From Lucinisca nassula (taxonomy: Eukaryota > Mollusca > Bivalvia > Lucinida > Lucinidae), in NCBI GenBank assembly GCA_963580285.1, contig OY757015.1, forward strand, positions 150,348,082 through 150,412,081: a stretch of 64,000 nucleotides of DNA, written 5' to 3'. The notes below the pieces were generated by a model. It had not been told where the DNA came from, did not search any database, and was given only the letters and a program-made list of their open reading frames with translations. Below, one piece after another: positions 1 through 10,725 of this stretch (positions within the stretch are counted from its first letter, which is position 1; every line of letters begins with the position of its first letter). A program made the translations under genes and the position numbers.

Positions 1-2
1 GA

Positions 3-1463
3 CCTGATGATCTTCATCCTAGAGTCCTGAAGGAACTAGCAAATGAGTTGGGTCCAGTTTTTGCACACTTGTTTCAACAGTCTCTTGATACGGGTGAAAT
101 CCACAAAGAATGGCTCTAAGCAAACATTTGTCCACTCTTCAAAAAAGGAGATAGCACTCTTGCCCGTAATTATCGCCCTGTGTCTCTGACTCGTGTTCTG
201 TGTAAATTACTGGAACATATAGTCTGCTCGAACATAATAGCCCACTTGGACGAACATAAACTTTTGTCAGACAGACAACATGCATTTAGGAAAAGGCACA
301 GTTGTGAAACTCAGCTAAGCACAGTTATTAATGACTGGGCAAAAATCTTGGACAAAGGGGGACAGGTGGACACATTTATTCTGGACTTCGAGAAGGCTTT
401 TGACACCCCTCCTAATGAACTACTTAAATCTAAGTTATTTGGTTATGGAATTGGGGGAAAGACCCTCAAATGGATAGATTCCTTTCTTTGCTACAGAAAA
501 CAGCGGGTTGTTGTTAATGGTGAATCTTCGGAGTGGGCTCCAGTTTTGTCTGAAGTCCCGCAAGGGACCGTTCTTAGTCCACTTTTGTTCTCCCTGTACA
601 TCAATGATATTTCCACTGACATTGACTCAGAAATAAGACTGTTCGCAGATGACTGTGTTTGTTACCGGGAAATTAGAGATACAGATGATTCATTGAAACT
701 TCAGGCTGACATAGATAGATTAGGGTGTTGGGCACGTAAATGGGGCATGAGATTTCAGCCAGTTAAATGCAATATTATGCAGATAACTAGGAAGAGATCT
801 AATAAAGTTGAGGCTTCTTACACCTTAGAGGGAACGGTCCTCGAGAATGTGGACTCCATTAAATACCTTGGAGTGACAATCTCACACAACTTGAGATGGA
901 ATACTCATATTAGCAACATGTGTACTAAGGCAAATAGAACGCTTGGTTTCCTGAGGCGAAATCTTCATCAGTGCCCTCAGGATGTAAAAGAGGCAGCATA
1001 TAAAGGTTTTGTTCGCCCAATCTTGGAATATGGTAGTTGTATCTGGGACCCCAATGGAGTGGTCCTTAACGATGAAATTGAGAAAGTTCAGAATAGAGCT
1101 GCTTGATTTGTAACAGGCAATTACTGCTTTGAAACTGGGAGCATGACTGGAATACTTGGAAAATTAAAATGGGAGTCTCTCAAGAAAAGGAGAAAAGACA
1201 GTAGGCTAATCCTTTTATACAAAGGTCTAAAGGGTGCTGCCAGCATTCCAACAGATGACCTTGTTCCCCCAGCTAGACACTGTAGAAATCACCATTTGTT
1301 GGCGTTTCAGACCCTTAGCGCAAGAACTGATATTTATAAAGAGTCGTTCTTCCCCAGAACCATTAGAGATTGGAATGCCCTTCCCGATTCGATTATTTCG
1401 ACAGCTGAAGGTGCTGATGATTGTGTAGCTAAATTTACCTCTTTGGTTAGAGCTAGGGACTAA
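3..1463 (+). pseudogene. CR1/L2-like LINE reverse transcriptase, 5'-cut by window edge
   Basis: One frame runs from base 3 to the TAA at 1461-1463 and encodes the reverse transcriptase and C-terminal region of a non-LTR retrotransposon. Motifs in order are NYRPVSL, LDFEKAFD, VPQGTVLSPLLFSLYIND, the catalytic FADD, and KYLGV. Two stops break the frame: TAA at 117-119 and TGA at 1104-1106. The second sits between RAA and FVTGN, where relatives usually have Arg, so a CGA to TGA (CpG) change explains it. LDFEKAFDTPP replaces the usual TVPH. The 5' end, with any endonuclease, lies outside the window. Frame and motifs are seen; the clade is inferred from motif spacing and the 3' repeat tail. Confidence 0.88.
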
Positions 1464-1541
1464 CTTCCCACATCACAGGTCCTGGTGTATGAATGTAATT
1501 TGACGTGTCACCAGTAACAATTCTGATTCTGATTCTGATTT
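1464..1541 (+). mobile_element. 3' UTR and (TTCTGA)n tail of the LINE
   Basis: A short 3' UTR follows the stop codon and ends in three to four copies of TTCTGA at about 1521-1540. CR1/L2-group LINEs typically end in short tandem repeats rather than poly(A), so this is probably the true 3' terminus of the element. Confidence 0.7.
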
Positions 1542-1653
1542 GACATTCTGGAGGCCCCCCGCAGTGCAGGGCTTCTAGCAGGGGTGTGAAAAGTCATTGT
1601 CCCCGCTATCCCCGTAGGTGGGGGCCAGTGGTTACAATTGACTGGTGCATTAA

Positions 1654-2056
1654 TCCCCCGCCGTGAAGCGGAGTGGGGATTATAGGAATGGCCTTTGTCT
1701 GTCCATCTGTGCGTCTGTCTGTAACACATTCTTGTCCGATCCGAATCTCCTGAACCCTTAGATAGAATTTCACTAAACTTTGGTCAAATATTCTTCTCAG
1801 TGAGACAAAGTGTCGCGCGCAAGACCCAGGTCTGTACCTCAAGGTCAAGGTCATACTTAAGAGGTCAAATGCCCAAAAAGGTCTTTTTATTGTGCCCGAT
1901 CAATTCTTTTCTTATTCCTGGATGCATTTAAAAAATACTTTGCAGAAATGTTAACTATAATGTGATAGTGCGTCGCGCGCAAGACCCAGGTCCGTACCTC
2001 AAAGGACAAGGTCATACTTAAGAGGTCAAAGGTCCAAAAAGGTCTTTTTATCATGG
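1654..2056 (+). repeat. Array-bearing repeat element, AGGTCA-rich family, truncated
   Basis: Non-coding. It begins with a GC-rich head, then TGTCTGTCC-like simple sequence, then about two copies of a ~165-bp unit containing GGTCAAGGTCA and GAGGTCAAA. The same unit recurs in reverse orientation at 59.8-63.0 kb and in a related form at 40.1-43.8 kb. The right end is cut by a SINE fragment. Short open frames here on the minus strand are by-products of the repeat. Confidence 0.7.
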
Positions 2057-2216
2057 TTCAAGAAGGGCAGTTGTCAGTTTCTGGCGAAAGAATGTGCACT
2101 GTACTGGTTATCGCTTACGTATAAGCCTGCCCAGTAAAGTGTGGATAGGTAAACTGACCGGGTCAAAAATGACCTAAGATAGTGTTGACTGGGCCGTTAA
2201 ACTCCAATACAAACGA
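2057..2216 (+). repeat. SINE family 1, 5'-truncated copy
   Basis: It matches the 3' half of the full-length SINE at 28467-28773, starting at TCAAGAAGGGCAGTTGTC and ending in GGGCCGTTAAACTCCAA with an A-rich tail. The tRNA-like head is missing. Confidence 0.8.
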
Positions 2217-2282
2217 AATCTGAAACGTTTCTGGTGACAAATCAAAGCGGAAATCTTACAAGTAATAGTAATTTTATATATC

Positions 2283-2335
<53 letters not shown>
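2283..2335 (+). repeat. (AAT)n microsatellite
   Basis: An uninterrupted ATA/AAT trinucleotide run of about 17 units lies just after the SINE tail. Confidence 0.97.
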
Positions 2336-2342
<7 letters not shown>

Positions 2343-2590
2343 GCAACGGTTACAGTAGCGTGACAATATTCGTGCAGTCATTTTATCCAAAAGCAAAATG
2401 GCAGCGCCCTTGATAAAGGTGATTGTTTTGTAAAATGTTTTATTTTCCTTTTTCTGTTACACTGCATCTGCATAGCCTGGCTTCTATATTGTTTAAGGTT
2501 GTTTTTTTTTTTTCAAAGTACTGGAGGTCATCACCCATAGTCGCTTCTCCTCCTTTCGGAAAAAAGTGGGAGGGGAGTCGGAATCGAGAC

Positions 2591-2990
2591 ACAGATGCTT
2601 GGGGTCAGGTCACTTGCTAATGTTTTTTCAAAGTTATTTTTGAATTTTCTATATAATTGGAACACTTACCATCATCATAAAACATGTTTAGGAACTTCTA
2701 GACAAAGTTTTAAAAAACTTCCTTTTTACTATCAAGGCTCAAATAAGTAAAGATAACACTCTTTTTGAAAAAGAAAGTAGACATCCATGCAGAAACTATG
2801 AAACATGCACAAATCAAACAAACACAACTACAACTTAGTTACATCATTCGATTAGGTAAACATTTGCCTTCACAAAGCAGGTTACACTACTTTCTGATCT
2901 TGAAATACAGCTGAGAAATATTCCAAAAACAACACAATCTAATAAATAAAGCACTTCTTGTCTGTACCAAAACTGGGGTCAAAGCATGGC
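2591..2990 (+). repeat. Left inverted arm of the fold-back element
   Basis: It pairs with the right arm with scattered mismatches and small indels. The outer ~30 bp differ by a single base, and similarity fades near the LINE target site at 2988. Confidence 0.85.
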
Positions 2991-3001
2991 ACCCAGTTAC
3001 T

Positions 3002-4258
3002 TGACTTGATAGATTTTGTAAGGTAACCGGGCGCTAAAAGCACATAGGGGCTACCCCCATCTCGCTAAATGGGATTAGTTTATGAACTGCTCTTCCCAGG
3101 GCCTCCAATGTGCTGGCACTTGTCAATTCGACAGGTGTCAGCTGACCAATGGGAATATACTGAACTCTTAATCGGAGGAAGGCACAAATCGCACCCAAGG
3201 TACAGCGTTTGTCCTAAGAAACACAGTTCTATAGCGATTTTAGAATTTTGAGTGCAGGAATCAGACCAAAGACGGGCTCTAGTATGTGATGACGTGTTGC
3301 CAATTTCGACTGCCAAATGTGTCAGAGCACAGCCCTGTTTTCGAATGTCTGGCCGAGGAAAAAAGCTAACATACATAATCAGTTCTGGCTTCCATTATTC
3401 TCTGCCTCCACCCCTGACATGGCAAAGAAAACGCCTTCGGTCGCGATGCTTGTTAAAGGGTGATAACGCATGAACTTTTTGAATTTTGAACAGGCATCTA
3501 AAGTGAGCCAGGATGGGTGACTAATAGACCAGCCAATTCCGGCTATTGCAAAAAGTCCTAGTACCCGTGCTCTCATCACGGAGACCTGCCTATGCAAGTG
3601 GGGTTCAAAATTGGACAGGTGTGTCTTCGTGATGTGTTTGGAGGTATGTGTTTGTTTGGGAAAGGCAGTGATGAGGCTAATCAGCCGTTTTGCAATCCCG
3701 CTAATTTTTATTTTTGACTGGTCTTCCAAAAGGCATTTTTAAGGGACTTCCTATTTCCAAATACCTAGCAAATGGTGGATATTGCCGTTGCCCCGCCTAT
3801 AAAGATATTTAGCGTGTGACCTGTCCCCGTTTGTATGCTCTGTTCTGGCAGTATTTATGCCTTCGCTTTGCCTACTTCAGGGGACTTCATTCTGTTGGTA
3901 CCTAGGGGGAGCCCAGTACGGGCTTTCTCCCAGGTGCCCTCAGGATGTTGTCCTGACGGGCTCCGTCGAGCCTCCTCGCGTTCCTGAAATAGAAAAGTCG
4001 GATTAGTGCTTTGGGACCCCATGTGTGCGCTCGGATCAGTGTAGTTGTGTCCAGTTTCTTGTCCCCCGGGGTCCCACCTGTACCTGTAATACAAACAAAA
4101 GTCGTTAGTGCATATTGTGCTTGTGCTAATATGACCCCGCCATCCGTCACATATTTTGGCTTCCCATTCTGTGCACAGGGCGGGCCGGGCTTGTGAGGGG
4201 GGTCCCCCCACAAAGGCACGGTCCGGCTCTTAGGGTAACTTGTTCAAAACCAAGTTAA
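3002..4258 (-). other. Distal 3' UTR of LINE A
   Basis: No motif-bearing frame is visible on either strand. A minus-strand frame at 3379-3729 could encode ~116 residues but matches nothing I recognise. The GC-rich part at about 3830-4250 resembles 5812-6213 in composition, as expected if both are parts of one 3' UTR. Confidence 0.5.
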
Positions 4259-4264
4259 CGGGTG

Positions 4265-5805
4265 CAGTGATTTTTTTACCCCTGCGTCCTGCGTCCAGGA
4301 CGCACAAATATGACTGAGGACGCACGATCATAAAATATGTGCGTCCGTCGGACGCAAATATTTCATGGGCGAAAAATCCAACTTTCGTTTTCACTGCTGT
4401 AAATATCGGCGGAAGTGATAAAATACCGCACTTTTACCGAACCTTCAACTGCCCAACGAGTCTTCGAAAAATCGATACAGGTACAATTCAATGATCCATC
4501 CACAAGGCGAGAATCCCCTCCATCCAAAATGAGCCCAAACTTTCACAAAAGCAAGTTCAATGCGAACATCAAAGTTTTCCGCCATCCAAATAGCCGCCCA
4601 CAAACCAACTCTACCATTTTTCTGCATGTGATCGGTAAATGTGTCAAATGACGTCACCCGATGCCAGCAACCCTGCACGTGTTTAATGCCATTGTTTTAT
4701 TTTAATGGGCTGTATCCCGTTCTTAGAAAAACAATGTTTGAAACCGGTAAAAAATATTTTCTCGATAGCTAAACGGTTGTGAATGGAGGTATATAGAAAA
4801 CAGTGCTTTGCACAGCCCCCGCAGCTCCAACAACAGCGTTCGACTTTTCCCTCCAAGCCGAGCGTCTGCTATTTGGCGCCAAAACATAACCATTCACGAT
4901 CCGTTTTTATAATGCATACATCTACCGTTAGATGTAGCTAATTGTCTGAGGTGCGAGTAAATCATTTTCACATTGATTGTGGATTAAATTTTATGATTGG
5001 GGAATAAACGCAAATTAGAGACTTTACTTGACCATATTTTCACACCTCGTTCAAGTTGGCTTATCGCCAGAAATGAAAGACACGCACCGCAGGGCAATCA
5101 TGTTTACTTGGCAATTATATGACAGGGATTAACAAAAGTGTCATAATTGAACTGTTATAAATACACAGACGGTTTGTCTCTGAATTGCCGACAAAGCAGG
5201 ACAGTGCAGCACAATTATTGTGATTTACTTAATCTAGTTTTACTGTATTTAAGGGCTCAAAAGACTGGCAGCTGTAGACGATTTTTTTTGCACTTGCCCG
5301 ACCGGGCGTCCTAAGGTCAAAGTGCACCTGCCCGGCGCGATTTCGGACTTGTACCGGGCGGTCGGGCAATGGATTTGTCAGCCCCTGAACCTAGATAGCT
5401 GGTGTCCCAATCAGGGAAGGAAACGTTTGTCGATAATGGTTTGGAATATTATCTCTAGTGTGCATGAAGTAAATTTCACGCACATGTGCGGTGCGCATTT
5501 ATCGAAAACAAAAGTAGAAAACATTACGGAAAATAGACTAAAAAACGTACACTTTAGCAGGATTTCTTTGGGCTAGTAAACAACACAAGTTGATGTCAGA
5601 TTGATTCTGTTTATTGCAAATAAAAGATAATAGACCGCATTATTTTTTAACTACGAATAATGGCATTTTATACTGAACCGATCTTTTTTATACTTCCTTT
5701 TTTCCCTCCAAATATTAGGACTCATACTTTCAGATTTGGGACGCACAGTTTTTTGGTTGAGCGAGTCCCAGGACGCATAGTTGAAAATTTGTAAAAAAAT
5801 CACTG
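4265..5805. mobile_element. hAT-like non-autonomous DNA element with CAGTG termini
   Basis: The ends are exact inverted repeats: CAGTGATTTTTTTAC at 4265 and GTAAAAAAATCACTG ending at 5805. CGGGTG lies directly outside both (4259-4264, 5806-5811). CAGTG fits the hAT terminal pattern, but hAT elements normally duplicate 8 bp and only 6 bp match here, so the superfamily is tentative. The ends also carry GGACGCA-type subterminal repeats. It contains no transposase and encloses sequence related to the element at 7094-8531. Confidence 0.7.
4450..5388 (+). mobile_element. Partial copy related to the hAT-like element at 7094-8531
   Basis: This stretch aligns with the minus strand of 7094-7960. It shares GGTAAATG then TGACGTCA, CGATAGCTAAACGG, GCGCCGGGCAGGTGCAC and the terminal GGATTTGTCAGCCCCTG. 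The right terminus is present at 5388 but no matching left terminus is seen, so it was truncated or absorbed into the outer element. Confidence 0.65.
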
Positions 5806-5811
5806 CGGGTG

Positions 5812-6213
5812 GCGCGGTTATTGTGAAGAATTACCTTCCCATGGGGGCTGCCTGTCCTGCCGCGGCATGTTACCTCATCGGAACACTCATAAGTGCAAAG
5901 CACATGAGCCGCAACCACAGTGTCCCGAATCGGCTTGTCGCCGCAGGTTCAAGCATGTCCTTGGGAGTTTTCGGGCAATGGGATTTTCTTATGATGCACC
6001 CTTGCCCGTGGTCTGTTATGATGTTGAAGGTATGGGAGGGTCATTGGTTTGTCCTTTGACGGGGGTAGCCTCGGCGTGGCACCCATAAGTGCAAAGCAAA
6101 TGAGCCGCAACCACAGTGTCTCGCTTTGACGCCCCCGTCTCAGGTCCAAGTGCAGATTGACGGTAGGTCATGGTTGCCTAAGCGCGGTGTGTGGGTAACA
6201 AAAGCTGTTTTTC
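5812..6213 (-). other. Proximal 3' UTR of LINE A
   Basis: Non-coding sequence after the LINE A stop codon. It contains a ~42-bp direct repeat with CATAAGTGCAAAGCA followed by ATGAGCCGCAACCACAG, at about 5886-5930 and again at 6083-6125. Confidence 0.55.
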
Positions 6214-7093
6214 TTATATTACTTCCCAGTAATTTGTGTCTTTAAGGAATTTCTTAACCACCTCGGCTATGGCCGAGCAGTGTTTTTCGGGGGGAGCGAG
6301 GAGATCTTGTAGGTGTACCGATTCATATCCTAATTTGAACATTTCAGATTTTATCTCTTCTCGTGCATGGGCGTTTGTTACACATTCAAACAAGATGTGT
6401 TGTGTTGTTTCTAGTTCATAGTTATCGCATTTTCTGCATAGACCTGTTGTGTTTCCTAGTTGAGTGAGGTTGGCATTTAGGCCGTTATGGTTAAATCTCA
6501 AACGGGAAATTACCACGTCTAATTTTCTGTTGTTGCTAAATTGGTGGGCAGATTTACCTACTGTGGGCTGGAGGAGTTGGTAATGCCTCCCGGTGTTGGT
6601 TGGGTTTCTATCCCATAGAGCTTGCCATTTTCTCGTTATGGCGGTGTCTATGATTGTATAGATCTCCCGTTTTGAAGGGAGAGTATAATCTTTAATACCT
6701 ATATCTAGTGCTAATCTGGCTGTTTCGTCGGCCGCCTCATTACCGGGGATGCCGACGTGGGATGGGATCCAGTCGATTTCAATGTCTTGCCCTTCTCTTT
6801 TTGCCTTATCTAGTTTAGACAGGATTGAGTCAATTTGGTCAGGTCGTGTTTTGGATTTTCCTGACTGTAGGGCCTGGATAGCGCTAAGGCTGTCCGTGAG
6901 TACTGTGGCTTTGGGTGTCTTAACTGTGATGGCCCAGGAGATGGCCCAGTGAATGGCAATCAGTTCAGTTGTGAATACTGAGAGGTGTTGGTTTGTTTTA
7001 ATCGGTACGTGAAGATTTCTCTCTGGGACAACAAATGCGGCGCCGGTTTTTCCTGTTGTGGGGTCCTTACTGCCATCTGTGTAGATTAGAGTC
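6214..7093 (-). pseudogene. LINE A ORF, part 3: RNase H and C-terminal zinc-knuckle-like region
   Basis: Fully open for ~290 codons. The RNase H domain runs TDGSKD (Asp), FTTEL (Glu), LTDSLSA (Asp), IPSHVGIPGNEAADE (His, Asp), so all four acidic catalytic residues are present. It is followed by the C-terminal CRKC...TQHILFEC motif common in LINEs. RNase H supports an I/R1/LOA-like clade of the jockey superfamily. The upstream junction is the insertion of the element at 7094-8531. Collapsing its 8-bp duplication joins this segment in frame to 8532-9476. Confidence 0.85.
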
Positions 7094-8531
7094 CAGGGGC
7101 TGACAAATCCATTGCCCGGCCGCCCGGGACAAGTCCGAAATCGCGCCGGGCAGGTGCACTTTGACCTTTCGACGCCCGGTCGGGCAAGTGCAAAAAAATC
7201 GTCTACAATCGTCAGTCCTTTGAGTCCTTAAATACAGTAAAACTAGACCAGTAGGTAAATCACAATAATTCCCGCTTTGTCGGCAATTCAGAGACGAAAC
7301 CATCCATGTTTTTATAACGGTTCTTTTATGACATTATTGTTAATCCCTGTCATATAATTACCAATTAAACATGATTGCCCGGCGGTGCGTGTCTTTCATT
7401 TCTGGTGTAGTGTGTACCGCCAGCGTTATCAATAAGCTTGACAAGGTGTGAAAATAAGATTGTCTCTAATTTGCGTTTATCCCTGCCATAAAATTTAATC
7501 CACAATCAATGTGAAAATGATTTAATAGCTCCTAAGACGATTTGCTACATCTTACGGTAGTAAAAACGGACTATTCTCGTGAATGGTTATGTTTTGGCGC
7601 CAAATAGACGCTTGCGGAAAAAGTCGAATGTTTTAATGTTGGTAACCGCAGATTAGTCGCGCCTCTATCCACAACCGTTTAGCTATCGATAAAATATTTT
7701 TTTTACCGGTTCCAAACATTTTTTATGAAAGAGATACGCCCAATTAAAATAAAACAATGACGTTAAACACGTGTGGTGTTGCTGGGGTCGGATGACGTCA
7801 TTTACCGATCGCGTGCAGAAAAATGGGAGTGGTAGTTTGTGGACGACGATTTGGATGGTGGAAATGATGATCGCATTGAACTTGCTTGTAGGGTGGGTGT
7901 GAACGTTTGGGTTCGTTTGTGATAGAGTGGTTTCTCGTCTTCTGGTTGGATCATTAAATTGCAAGCTAAATAAACTGCATTCTTTTAATCTTTTATCTCA
8001 CTGCCCTGACACTTCTGATCTTTTGAGTAGATCTATATCGGTTGCAGCTCGTGTTTATCATGCGTGTCAAGCTAAATGAGTTTATATAACTGTATCTTAA
8101 ATTGCTAATCGGTTAAGGTATTATGTCAGCAGTTAACTTGAAAGGTACCGTTATTGACTGTGCCAACAACAGTATTTTCTACAGTATTACCGCACAGAGG
8201 GAAATAAATAGAAGTGAATGCAGTGATCAGGAATAGATACAATTCACCTTGAGCTCGCATCAGAGACACCAAAGGGAAATAAACACTAACATGAAACAAC
8301 TAGGCCCTAATGGAAAGTGGTTGTGCTTGAAACTTGACAGAAACCTTGGATTATATTTATAAATGTTGGTCGTCATCATCGTCACCATTTTACCCCCCCC
8401 CCCCCCACCAACATCCAACCCCACTTTGAGTTCCAAAATCCTGGGCAAGTAGGATTTTGAGCTGGGCAAGTGCAAAAATATTTTACTTGCCCGCTGGGCA
8501 AGTGGAAAATTTTTGGATTTGTCAGGCCCTG
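7094..8531 (-). mobile_element. hAT-like non-autonomous element with CAGGGSCTGACAAATCCA termini
   Basis: The ends are inverted: CAGGGGCTGACAAATCC at 7094 and, read from 8531 inward, CAGGGCCTGACAAATCC. Flanks are TTAGAGTC (7086-7093) and TTAGAGTT (8532-8539), an 8-bp duplication with one difference, as expected for hAT. GGGCAAGT motifs are repeated just inside both ends. No transposase is visible. It also contains a stretch near 8222-8335 resembling the 3' tail of the retroelement at 63 kb. The open frame crossing its right end is LINE A sequence read through into the insert. Confidence 0.78.
8394..8407 (+). repeat. Poly(C) tract
   Basis: About 13 consecutive C lie inside the hAT-like element; the minus strand is a G-run. 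Confidence 0.95.
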
Positions 8532-9476
8532 TTAGAGTTTTCCCAGCATGGCTGGTGCGAACATAAGAGAGGCTTTTATTTTTCATGTATTCATTTGTAT
8601 TTTCTTCTTTCCTCCCCAGGACCTGATGGAGGTAACAGGAGGGTGTGTTGTGTTTGAGATCCCATTTGGATCTGTACTTGGGTGCCTGGATCTTATCGGG
8701 TATGTTGTGCTCTTTCAGGAGGGCACGGACTTTCTTACAATATGGGTTGTAGTTCTTGGCTCTCCTACATGAATAGCAACCATGATCTGTTAATAGATCA
8801 TTCACTGGGAGGGATTTGCCAAGTGGGGAGGATCTAGCCCAGTATTTTAGTATGAGTTCTTCCCTTCGTAGATGTAGTGGTTTAAGTCCACATTCTACCT
8901 CTAGTGCGTTGATTGGGGTAGATCGGTATGCTCTTGTTGCTATCCGGAGGGCGTGGTTTTGAATGATATTCAGAGTTTTAAGGATATTCTCTGACGCGGA
9001 GTTGTAAGCCTGGGCTCCATAATCTAGCTTACTAAGAATAAGGGCTTTGTATAGGATCAGGAGTGTCTTTTTATCAGCTCCAAAGGTGGTACCTGACACT
9101 ACTCGTAGTAGGTTCAGGTCTTTTTCACATCTTTCTTTGAGATCTTTAATGTGATCTCTCCAAGTCAGATGTTTGTCGAGGATCATGCCCAGAAATTTGA
9201 TGTTCTGGGCCCATTCTATTTCCCTACCAAAGAGGTATAGTTTGTTTTGAGTGGTCTTCAGATTTCGTCGTTTGCTGAATATGATTGCTTTAGTCTTTAG
9301 GTTTGATACTTTGAATCCCCATCTTAGTGCCCAGGTTTCGATTTCTCTTAGAACTGATTGTAGGTCTTTGACCGCCAGTTCTAGAGTAGAGCGTTTCCCC
9401 CACACCGCGCTATCATCGGCAAACTGTGACAGGCCTATATTATTATGTGGTTTCAGGGCCTCGTGAAGGGTGTTAA
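8532..9476 (-). pseudogene. LINE A ORF, part 2: reverse transcriptase catalytic core and thumb
   Basis: Read on the minus strand it begins with NTLHEALKPH and reaches the catalytic FADD motif, then FLGMILDKHLTW and a region with YKALILSKLDYGAQAYNSAS, typical of the LINE thumb and connector. The frame is open throughout. It is separated from the N-terminal half by the LINE B insertion. The 11-bp AAGGGTGTTAA duplication (9466-9476, 10726-10736) lies on the codons for NTL, so the two halves fit together without frame loss. Confidence 0.88.
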
Positions 9477-9477
9477 G

Positions 9478-10182
9478 ATTCAAAATGAAGCAGCAAGGAT
9501 AGTAACTGGTGCTACAAAACTTATCTCTTTAAATGACCTCTATCGTGAAATTCATTGGGAATCATTATCTCAGAGAAGAGAAAACCATAAGATTACTTTA
9601 TTCTACAAAATGATTAATCAGCTTACACCCTACTACCTATCATCCCTAATACCACAGTCTGTCGGTAACATTTCTCGCTACAATCTTAGAAATTCTAATG
9701 ACCTACTAACTATTGACGCGAGGACAAGCCAGTATTATAATTCCTTTTTACCCTCATCTGTAAGAGCCTGGAATAGTTTAACTCCTGAAGCTAAACAATG
9801 CACTTCTGTTAATTCCTTTAAATATTTTCTTAGAAAAAACAAAATACCACTTCCTAATCATTTCTACTTCGGCAACAGGAAAGCCCAGATTCTACATACA
9901 AGACTGCGCACCAACTGCAGTTCACTTAATCTTCACTTATTTCTGAAAAATATTTCTGAATCTCCTTTATGCCGTTGCGGAAGTATTGAAGACACACAAC
10001 ACTTCTTCTTTCACTGTGGGCTATTCCAAGCACAACGTGCTGTACTTCTTAATGCAGTGTCGCTGTATCAACCGCCCTCTTTAAACCCTCTGTTATATGG
10101 CGACCTATCTTTATCTCAGGAAATTAACAATCTTATTTTTGAATCTGTACACACTTTCATACTGAATTCTAAACGCTTTTAA
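9478..10182 (+). pseudogene. LINE B ORF, C-terminal part
   Basis: About 234 codons are open to the TAA at 10180-10182. The start is IQNEAARIVTGATKL, a well-known segment just after the reverse transcriptase thumb in CR1/L2-type LINEs, continuing with WESLSQRRENHK and RAWNSLTPEA. Near the end CRCGSIEDTQHFFFHC forms a CxC...H..C zinc-knuckle-like motif. The catalytic reverse transcriptase is absent because of 5' truncation. The ATG used by a naive gene finder at 9445 belongs to LINE A sequence. Confidence 0.85.
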
Positions 10183-10283
10183 ATAATTGGAATGGCATTA
10201 GTATGCGACGGAATTATGAACAAATAAAAACAGAAATGTCATCTCTTTAATCTCTTCGTTAGTCTGCACCCTCTTTCTCCCCG

Positions 10284-10355
10284 TTTTTTTTTTTTTTTTT
10301 TTTTTTTTTGTGTTTTTTGTTTTTTTTGTTTTTTTTTTTGGTTTTTTTTTTTTGT
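10284..10355 (+). repeat. T-rich low-complexity tract
   Basis: Runs of 10-27 T are interrupted by single G, within the LINE B 3' UTR. Confidence 0.95.
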
Positions 10356-10725
10356 TTCGTTTTAAGTTTGACCATTTTTACTTCCAGACTGAAATTCAGA
10401 ATTTTTTAGATTAACTTCGATGATTTATGCATTGGTATTATTTACTTATTTATTTATTGGAATTTTGTTGCATTTCACTACTCGAAATCAACTTGCAGCT
10501 TTAATTCCTTTGTGAAATCTAAATACATATATATATATAATTATATGAACCTAGTTGTTGCATAAGATGTACTGATACTCTGCCATATTGTACACAAGCA
10601 TATTATGTTTCCGGAAAGGAGCAGATCTCTATAAGCATTTTGCTTTCGTTCTTATCCTTTAAATTGTTCACTGTTGCTTATTTTTGTATGATGTATTGTT
10701 TGTACGAAATAAATATGTTTAAACT

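Larger units (their letters stand above)
9477..10725 (+). mobile_element. LINE B, 5'-truncated CR1/L2-like fragment inserted into LINE A
   Basis: It is flanked by AAGGGTGTTAA on both sides (9466-9476, 10726-10736). It holds only the C-terminal coding part and 3' UTR of a second LINE, opposite in orientation to LINE A. The 3' UTR includes long T-rich runs at about 10284-10354 and ends after GTACGAAATAAATATG. Short length, target duplication and 5' truncation are the marks of target-primed reverse transcription. Confidence 0.85.

Noticed and set aside
1508..1854. Minus-strand frames with QTHRWTDKGH as possible proteins
   Set aside because: They translate TGTCTGTC-type simple sequence at the head of an array element.
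8260..8531. Genuine C-terminus of the LINE A protein after residue ~317 of the long minus-strand frame
   Set aside because: The frame runs by chance into the hAT-like insertion; the true continuation is the RNase H segment at 6214-7093.
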